From contig JADGJA010000648.1 of the NCBI GenBank assembly GCA_027596035.1, positions 1 through 13,214 of the forward strand: DNA of 13,214 nt, given 5' to 3'. The stretch's first letter is position 1. Each line of letters opens with the position of its first letter. The notes below the pieces were generated by a model. That model was not told the DNA's origin. It searched no databases and worked only from the letters and a program-made list of their open reading frames with translations. The position numbers and the translations under genes are program-made. Below are positions 8,320 to 13,214 of this stretch, piece after piece. Source of the DNA: Thoreauomyces humboldtii. Taxonomy: Eukaryota > Chytridiomycota > Chytridiomycetes > Spizellomycetales > Powellomycetaceae.

Positions 8320-9913
8320 ATGTCGGCGCTCCTCCAACCGTCCAGAGCTTCCCGTCGCGCACGCTCCCTAGCATGCTGTGTGGGCCTCTTTGTCCTCGTC
8401 TCCTTCACTCTCGGTTATGCAGGCTCCCAATCGGACAGTCCCCGCATTCAGGGCTTCTCGAACCGTCTCCGCAAGTCGGCTTCCTACGTCTCCTCCGGTG
8501 GTGACCCAGAGAACAACTCACCAACGGGCACGTCGTTTCTCCCCGTCCTTCCTCCCGCAAAGCCACTCAGTGCTACACAACATCGCCTCGAGACCGTGGA
8601 CAGACTCTACCGGATGGGTCACATGAACTGGCTCGACTACCTCGAACATCTCGACGACACGGGCCTGGCACCGCTGACGAAGGAAGCACAGCGATGGATC
8701 TATGAGAAGCAGCATCCCAGTCAGAATGATTGCAAGTCCACGAAAAAGTTTCTCGTCAGCGAAGGGACAGAACAGATCGGATTGGGAGCGTATCTGCACA
8801 GTGCGTGAGCAGCCCGGTGTTCCGTGAGGGATCCCAACCCGATACTTTCGAACTCACACGGCTCCTTGCTACAGAACAAGGGATGGGTCTCGGAGCGGCT
8901 CTCGAGTTTGATCTCGTCTTCGTAATGAACGATGTCGGGTGGAACAACGGCCAGTTCGATTTCTCCGACGATTGCGGGTCGTTTACACGCAAGCTCACGT
9001 CCCTCGAGTGCTTTGCGCAACCTCTGTCGTCCTGCGATGTTCGCGACGCAAAGATCGGCGACAACGCCTACCAGTTTGCCCGCGACATGTGGGGCAGCAT
9101 AACCATCGAGGACAAAACCTACTACAAGGACCAGTGTCCCACCTACCTTCGCCAGAAGCTTGAGGAGCACTTTGACGGAGTCAGCCTGACCGACGCTTTC
9201 TTCAAGCTCTGGTGGAGGGGTCAATCGTCCGCCTACCTCTCGCGTCTCAACGCGCAAACCTCGGACGCCCTCCTGAAGCTCCGACTCGACGCCCAGCTGC
9301 ACCGAACCTGGTCTCACGGCGACGGAGGACTTCCCTCCCTTGGCATAAGGTACCCCATGCCTCCAGGGACGATGAACCTCCACGTTCGTCACGGCGACAA
9401 GGCGTCCGAGATGACCCTCATGCCTTTCACCACTTACGTCGATGCGGCGGAAAAGTTCACGTCAGAGAATCCACAGGTGGCCGTCAAGAGACTCTTCGTG
9501 TCCAGCGAGGACCCGGGGGTCATCGCAGATGCGAGCAGACTCCCCGAGCAGGCGCAGAAGGCCCTCACGAGTCCCGCCAACCACTGGCAGGTGTACACGA
9601 GCGACATACCTCGCGTCGACTCGGGTCCCTTCCAACAGATCGAAAAGTACGGCCCGACCACGATGACGAGGTCCTGGTACCTCCAGCTTTGGATGGCCCT
9701 GGAGTGTGATTCCTACATCGGGACAAGGTAAGATAAGAAAGCACTCGCTTCTGCTCTCCTTTATCAGACTGACCATGGCCCCATCTTCTCACTTCCAGAG
9801 CTTCCAATTGGAACCGCATCATCGACGAGTTCCGCTGCATCTACGTCGACAAGTGTCAGCTGCCATACTTTGAAATGGGTCTCGAGAAGGACTGGGCAGG
9901 ATATTTCTGGTAG
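8320..9913 (+). CDS. Type II membrane glycosyltransferase, alpha-1,6-fucosyltransferase (GT23)-like
   Basis: Three exons: 8320-8800, 8875-9727 and 9799-9913. The GT-AG introns are 74 and 71 nt. The frame is 482 codons ending in TAG. Basic RASRRAR before a hydrophobic stretch (about 17-34) makes a signal anchor, placing the catalytic part in the Golgi lumen. The catalytic region opens with CKSTKKFLVSEG and GLGAYLHKQGMGLGAALEF, the donor-fold start seen in fucosyltransferase-like GT-B enzymes. ECFAQPLSSC follows. NLHVRHGDKASEM (His330-Lys336) corresponds to the HVRRTDK nucleotide-sugar motif of FUT8. Next come RLFVSSEDP and, across the last intron, SYIGTRASNWNRIIDEFR, the usual C-terminal motif. 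The expected reaction is transfer of a sugar, probably fucose from GDP-fucose, to a glycan. The donor and acceptor are inferred; the similarity is to the fold family and I cannot assign a named orthologue. The second Arg of the FUT8 motif is His here. The start was chosen because it directly precedes the membrane anchor. Confidence 0.85.
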
Positions 9914-10282
9914 CCACGGATTCGGAAACAACCGACAATCCTCGGAAACTATACTGTACTCTCTACCATGCGGCCCCATCACGCCCCCCTTATACTACTT
10001 GTTGTTCATTGCCTCCCTTTTTTTGTACCTTAGCCGTTAGGAACCCCATGTATTCTCTATATTTATCGTTTTTTCCCCTTTATATGCATGGAAGACGATC
10101 GCAGGCATTGTGGCTTCCCGCGCAAGTTCGGCAACTTTCAACAATACTTTTTGGCGTCATTTATGCGCGAATGAGAGAGCGCGGCCGCTACCCATGGAAA
10201 GCTGCACGTCTTGTACATTGAAAATCCAAAAACCTATTCTATATTACGCGACAGCGCTTTACTATAAAGTCTGTACGCGGAT
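9914..10282. other. 3' flank of glycosyltransferase gene, no gene seen
   Basis: AT-richer sequence with T-runs near 10019-10025 and 10071-10083, fitting a 3' untranslated and termination region for the plus-strand gene. No canonical AATAAA is present, and no reading frame has protein character. It lies between two convergent genes and borders the decayed exon copies to the right. Confidence 0.5.
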
Positions 10283-10468
10283 CTACGCCGACGCCGAACA
10301 GCGTGTCATTCTTTCTGCTCGGGCCCAAAACTCTCCCCGCTCGGACTCATCTCTGCTCCCCGGGTGTACTGACATTCCCAGGACGGCGAGCGGCCCACGC
10401 CATGCTTTCCGGTTGTCGTATTGAGCGCAGTGGCCCATCCGTCGCCCCACAGTCGTTAGACGACCACT
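10283..10468 (-). pseudogene. Decayed copy of the SH3 terminal exon (copy 3, distal)
   Basis: On the minus strand it reads VV-stop-RLWGDGWATALNTTTG, then slips one frame before PLAVLGMS, and ends in the same TCGGCGTCGGCGTAG found at the end of the intact gene. It shares exact 22-nt blocks with the intact exon (10371-10392 with 10755-10776; 10430-10451 with 10815-10836) and a 15-nt end block (10283-10297 with 10652-10666). The stop (TAA, 10458-10456) and the frameshift show that it no longer encodes SH3. Confidence 0.85.
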
Positions 10469-10651
10469 TCCACCCCGGGTCCACCGAACGAACCGCCTTT
10501 CCCTTCCCCTCTCCCTTGGGTCAGAACGAACCCTCGCCGCACGGGGTCGACCCGCTCTCGAGGGCGGAATGACATTCCCAGGACGGCGAGCGATTCCACC
10601 CCATATGGTCCAGTTGTCGTATTTCAGGGCAGTGGCCCCCACCCGTTTGGA
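10469..10651 (-). pseudogene. Decayed, truncated copy of the SH3 terminal exon (copy 2)
   Basis: The minus strand keeps a broken NTTTG...SLAVLGMS segment, preceded by an in-frame TGA. A linker follows that aligns at nucleotide level with the SGSTPSGESGG and GEAV part of the intact tail. It shares the 22-nt block at 10571-10592 with both other copies. The first half of the SH3 sequence is missing, and it abuts the stop codon of the intact gene directly. Confidence 0.8.
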
Positions 10652-12366
10652 CTACGCCGACGCCGAGTCCACCGCAAGAACCGCCTCTCCTTTGGTCTTC
10701 TCGCGGCCACCACTCTCGCCGCTCGGGGTCGATCCGCTGTCGGCGGGCGCTTCTGACATTCCCAGGACGGCGAGCGGTACCACGCCTTCATGTCCCGTCG
10801 TCGTGTTCAGCGCGGTGGCCCATCCGTCGCCCCACAACCGCTGGACGACCATAGAGTCGCCGACATGCACTGCAAGCTCGTCCGGCCTTGCTGGCGTGTG
10901 TGTCCGCTAACGAAAAAGTTAGCCGTCTTTTGGTCAAACCAAGGCGCGATCGAACACCCCCACATGCTCCCGCCCATCGTACCTTGGCAAGATGCACGTA
11001 ATCCATGAAGTGAGCGTCAACGCCATCATCCTGGACCTGATCATGGTCGAGCGTGCTTTCGTTGCGTGGCGGCAAGACCACGGATTCGGTCGCTTCCGAC
11101 GACGACGAAGAAGGTCCGCTACTCGAACCGCCGCCCACATGAGGCCGATGCAGGGATGAGAACTGCTTGTACATGGGTGGAGGGACGTCGTCGTCCTCGG
11201 GTGGGTCGACGGATGGTTGTTGCGTCGACGAGGTCGGTTGCTTCGCGGTTTCCGGGACCTGCGGCGATTCGGCCCTCGGCCGAGGTCTCGGTCGTTCTCC
11301 GTCCCCCCGAGCTGGGCGCGGGTTGGCCAGGTTCCCCATGTAATCCGCGTACGAGACTGCTTCCGCCGGCAGATCCGCGACCGACGACGACGTGACGCTG
11401 GAACGTCGACTCAACGCGTGCATCTCCGCGTCCGACTGGGATCCCTTCTTCAGACGACGGCTCCTCCGCCTCCTTCGACACATGCAGTAGGCCAGGAGCG
11501 CCGTCGTGACGAGCATCGCCACGGCGAGTCCGCCGGCTAGACCTGCCTTCCAGGAGCCGGTGGTGGTGGTATCGTCGGCATTCGCGCCCACCATGCCTGC
11601 GAGAAAGAGAAAGGGGAGGTCTGAGCCTTCGAGGAATCAAAGAGTTTGAGATCTGGGCATGACCGGTAAGAGTTCGCTCACCGTTCCGGACTCCGGTCAA
11701 GATGTTCGATTCGATGTCGATCTTCTTCAGAAAGCATGCGTAGTCCGCGACACGATAGTTGGATGCCGCACACGAGGCCACACCCTTGCACTGTGTAGAG
11801 AGAGGAACGAAGGTTGAAGATGCAGGGAAAAGGAAGGAATCCGAACGACAAGGAGGGCTGTGTGACGTTACCCTGCCCACGCAATCTTGGACGCTGCCGA
11901 CGTTGGCGATGGGATTGTATCCGTCGACGTCGAAGGCCAGCGGAGGCTGCACGTTCTCGTAGACGGCCGTGATGTCCTGATAGTTGAGGACGACGCCGGG
12001 TCCGTCCTGCACGGCAAAGACGGTTGTTGTGTTCTGCCTCCAGGGTAGACTCCTCAGCGTGCACGTCCTGTTGGAGACGTTCCAGGAGAAGAAGGAGCAT
12101 CCGGTGGTGGCGAACTGCGTGGGGTCGGTCTGGTCGGTCCCTTTCGCGGCACACTGGTCGGCGCAGTCGCACTGGTCGGACGCGGGCACGACGATGTCGG
12201 GTTGCTTGAGCAGCTGGTCGATGTCGCTGTTTGGAAAGTCGCCTGGGATCAGTTCCCAGCCCGACTGAGACTGCGAGGTTCCGGGACATTGGGCTCGGGA
12301 AGTGCTAGCGGTCGCTGAGGCGACGAGACCGGCGATGGAGACACCGAAAGCCCAGGCAGCCCTCAT
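10652..12366 (-). CDS. Cell-surface protein with PAN/apple-like ectodomain, one TM helix and C-terminal SH3 domain
   Basis: Four exons: 12366-11872, 11790-11682, 11596-10983 and 10906-10652. The GT-AG introns are 81, 85 and 76 nt. The frame is 490 codons ending in TAG. Residues 1-20 are a signal peptide. The ectodomain has two cysteine clusters like PAN/apple folds: Cys66/68/72/90/102 (CDCADQC, CSFFSWNVSNRTC) and Cys162/166/172/184 (DCVGRCKGVASC, DYACFLKK). N-glycosylation sequons lie at NVS, NRT and NTT. The membrane span is about 219-241, followed by a strong stop-transfer RRRRRSRRLKK. The cytosolic stretch (about 242-397) is Ser/Pro-rich with PxxP-type segments. The SH3 domain (about 398-456) reads YVHLAK, joined by splicing to RTHTPARPDELAVHVGD, then WGDGWATALNTTTG and VVPLAVL. 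The architecture resembles fungal membrane-SH3 sensors or adaptors such as Sho1/Fus1-type proteins, without being an evident orthologue. A signalling or cell-wall/ligand-sensing role is inferred. The start was chosen for the signal peptide; the frame is open 85 codons further upstream. Confidence 0.88.
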
Positions 12367-12572
12367 CCCCGACGACGACTGGGGGGGGAGGTTGAAGGTT
12401 GCGGGAAGTGTATGGCGGCAAAAGAGCAGAAGGAGAGCAGAGGTGTTAAGTGCATAAGGGATTCTGCAGCGAGGAGGGTTGGTTGGCGGCGGCCGCAACC
12501 GGCCCGCAGGCTTCCCAAGGACCGGGAGGACGGTACGCACCCCCTGCTCGGTTTCAGAGAGATAAAACAGAC

Positions 12573-12587
12573 AGAGAGAGAGAGAGA
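12573..12587. repeat. (AG)n microsatellite
   Basis: A short run of perfect AG dinucleotides in the presumed 5' leader region of the SH3 gene. Confidence 0.85.
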
Positions 12588-12700
12588 TCAGAGCCCTAAC
12601 CCCAGACAGTCCACCACACACACAAGGTTATACAGTATACAGCCTCCGTCTCACACCTCTCTCCTGTCCTTCCTTCTCCAGCGGCTGGGGATTTGTGTGT

Positions 12701-12734
12701 CTTCTCTCCCTCTCTCTCTCGCTCGCTGCCTCTC
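12701..12734. repeat. CT-rich microsatellite tract
   Basis: An interrupted (CT)n run with CTCGCTCG variants. It is an A/G tract on the sense strand of the SH3 gene. Confidence 0.8.
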
Positions 12735-12784
12735 GCTCACAGTTCTTCCCCCTTTTCCCGCCCATTCTCTCCTGCTACCGGTAG

Positions 12785-12798
12785 TCTCTCTCTCTCTT
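12785..12798. repeat. (TC)n microsatellite
   Basis: A pure TC dinucleotide run in the same upstream region. Confidence 0.8.
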
Positions 12799-13085
12799 CC
12801 CTTCGCCACTTTTGCTTCGCATTGGCAGTACTTGTACTATACCGTACCAAGGCTCCGACCCCGCCCCCATACGAGAAAGTCATCACACCGTCACTCACGC
12901 CTTCCGCTGGCTTCTGTATAAAGTAACCCACAACAATATTACCGGCTTCCTTTTTTTTGGTTCTTGGTGTTATATCTTATAACGTAAAGTGGTATATGGT
13001 GGAGTCCCTCTTCGATCCCCTCCCACCCCCTCTGCTGCCCGGGGCCCAAGGTGCGACCCGTTGTACATGTCACTCTGCCTCACAC

Positions 13086-13086
13086 C

Positions 13087-13117
<31 letters not shown>

Positions 13118-13140
13118 ATATCTCTCTCTCTCTATCTATA
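13086..13140. repeat. (CT)n / TATC microsatellite
   Basis: About 55 nt of CT dinucleotides interrupted by TATAT and TATCTATA. It is probably length-polymorphic and lies far upstream of the SH3 gene. Confidence 0.9.
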
Positions 13141-13214
13141 AAAATCTATAACAGAGTCTAGCTGAAATGATCGCTCAATAAAAAGCGAAAAAAAAGAAAA
13201 AAAACTAACAGTCT

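Larger units (their letters stand above)
10283..10870. repeat. Degenerate tandem repeat of an SH3-encoding exon (three copies)
   Basis: An identical 22-nt block starting GACATTCCCAGG recurs at 10371, 10571 and 10755, giving periods of 200 and 184 nt. The copy nearest the gene is intact and coding; the two downstream of the stop codon have decayed. The order fits tandem duplication of the 3' exon followed by relaxed selection on the distal copies. Confidence 0.85.
12367..13214. other. Upstream flank of the SH3 gene, CT/AG-rich, no gene seen
   Basis: The 848 bp lie upstream of the minus-strand start codon, so they should contain its promoter and leader. They are strongly strand-biased, with long C/T tracts on the plus strand (A/G on the transcribed sense) and several microsatellites. 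Open frames here translate into Ser/Leu/Arg-rich low-complexity sequence and are not credible genes. An AATAAA at 13177-13182 followed by an A-rich stretch to the window end could be the 3' end of some plus-strand transcript, but no matching coding region is visible. Confidence 0.5.

Noticed and set aside
571..9913. A functional gene cluster or operon-like system
   Set aside because: The genes alternate in strand, each has its own introns and promoter space, and their roles (ciliary assembly, ER folding, ubiquitination, glycosylation) do not form a recognised pathway.
10283..10642. A 119-codon minus-strand frame across the decayed SH3 copies
   Set aside because: It runs mostly in a frame other than the SH3 frame and matches no conserved part; it is a by-product of the duplicated GC-rich exon.
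10283..10906. CRISPR-like or satellite array
   Set aside because: The repeats are about 185-200 nt, only three copies, and match an adjacent coding exon, so exon duplication explains them.
11119..12621. A 500-codon minus-strand open frame over the SH3 gene
   Set aside because: It begins 85 codons before the signal peptide and runs through the introns into a wrong frame after exon 2. The spliced model explains the TM segment and the SH3 domain.
12412..12926. Plus-strand open frames upstream of the SH3 gene
   Set aside because: They translate CT microsatellites into Ser/Leu/Arg-rich low complexity and lack domains or splice support.

Overview
The window is nuclear DNA from a eukaryote. Six protein-coding loci can be assembled from it. 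Most are split by short GT-AG introns of 56-85 nt, with compact spacers between genes. Two observations together suggest a zoosporic (flagellated) fungus, such as a chytrid or a relative. One gene encodes a Kintoun/DNAAF2-type dynein-arm assembly factor, which is expected only where there is a motile cilium. Another encodes a secreted-domain/membrane/SH3 protein and a third an RBR ligase with a C-terminal zinc finger, both of styles familiar from fungi. This placement is inference; another flagellated microbial eukaryote is possible.

Layout. 1-570: no gene seen; a 23-nt poly-C run. 571-2436 (-): Kintoun/DNAAF2, seven exons, 484 codons, intact. 2437-2676: divergent promoter. 2677-4777 (+): membrane-anchored protein disulfide isomerase, five exons, 602 codons, intact. 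4778-5033: spacer or unresolved 5' part of the next gene. 5034 to about 6029 (+): gene related to animal MFI/C11orf65, with an in-frame TGA and an unresolved 3' half. 6116-7910 (-): RBR-type E3 ubiquitin ligase with a C-terminal zinc-finger region, broken by an in-frame TAG and a +1 frameshift. 7911-8319: divergent promoter. 8320-9913 (+): type II membrane glycosyltransferase resembling alpha-1,6-fucosyltransferases, three exons, 482 codons. 9914-10282: 3' flank. 10283-10651: two decayed copies of the last exon of the next gene. 10652-12366 (-): signal peptide, PAN/apple-like region, one membrane span and a C-terminal SH3 domain, four exons, 490 codons. 12367-13214: CT/AG-rich upstream flank without a gene.

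Functional themes. Kintoun acts in the cytosol on ciliary dynein. The disulfide isomerase and the glycosyltransferase are secretory-pathway enzymes. The PAN-TM-SH3 protein looks like a cell-surface sensor or adaptor. Nothing indicates that these genes form one pathway, and there is no operon logic. The two most unusual things are the tandem, decaying duplication of the SH3-encoding terminal exon, and two neighbouring genes (MFI-like and RBR) that keep well-conserved protein sequence but carry stop or frame lesions. I found no mobile element, CRISPR array or RNA gene, and no clear new multi-gene system. All exon boundaries were worked out by eye from splice signals and reading-frame continuity.
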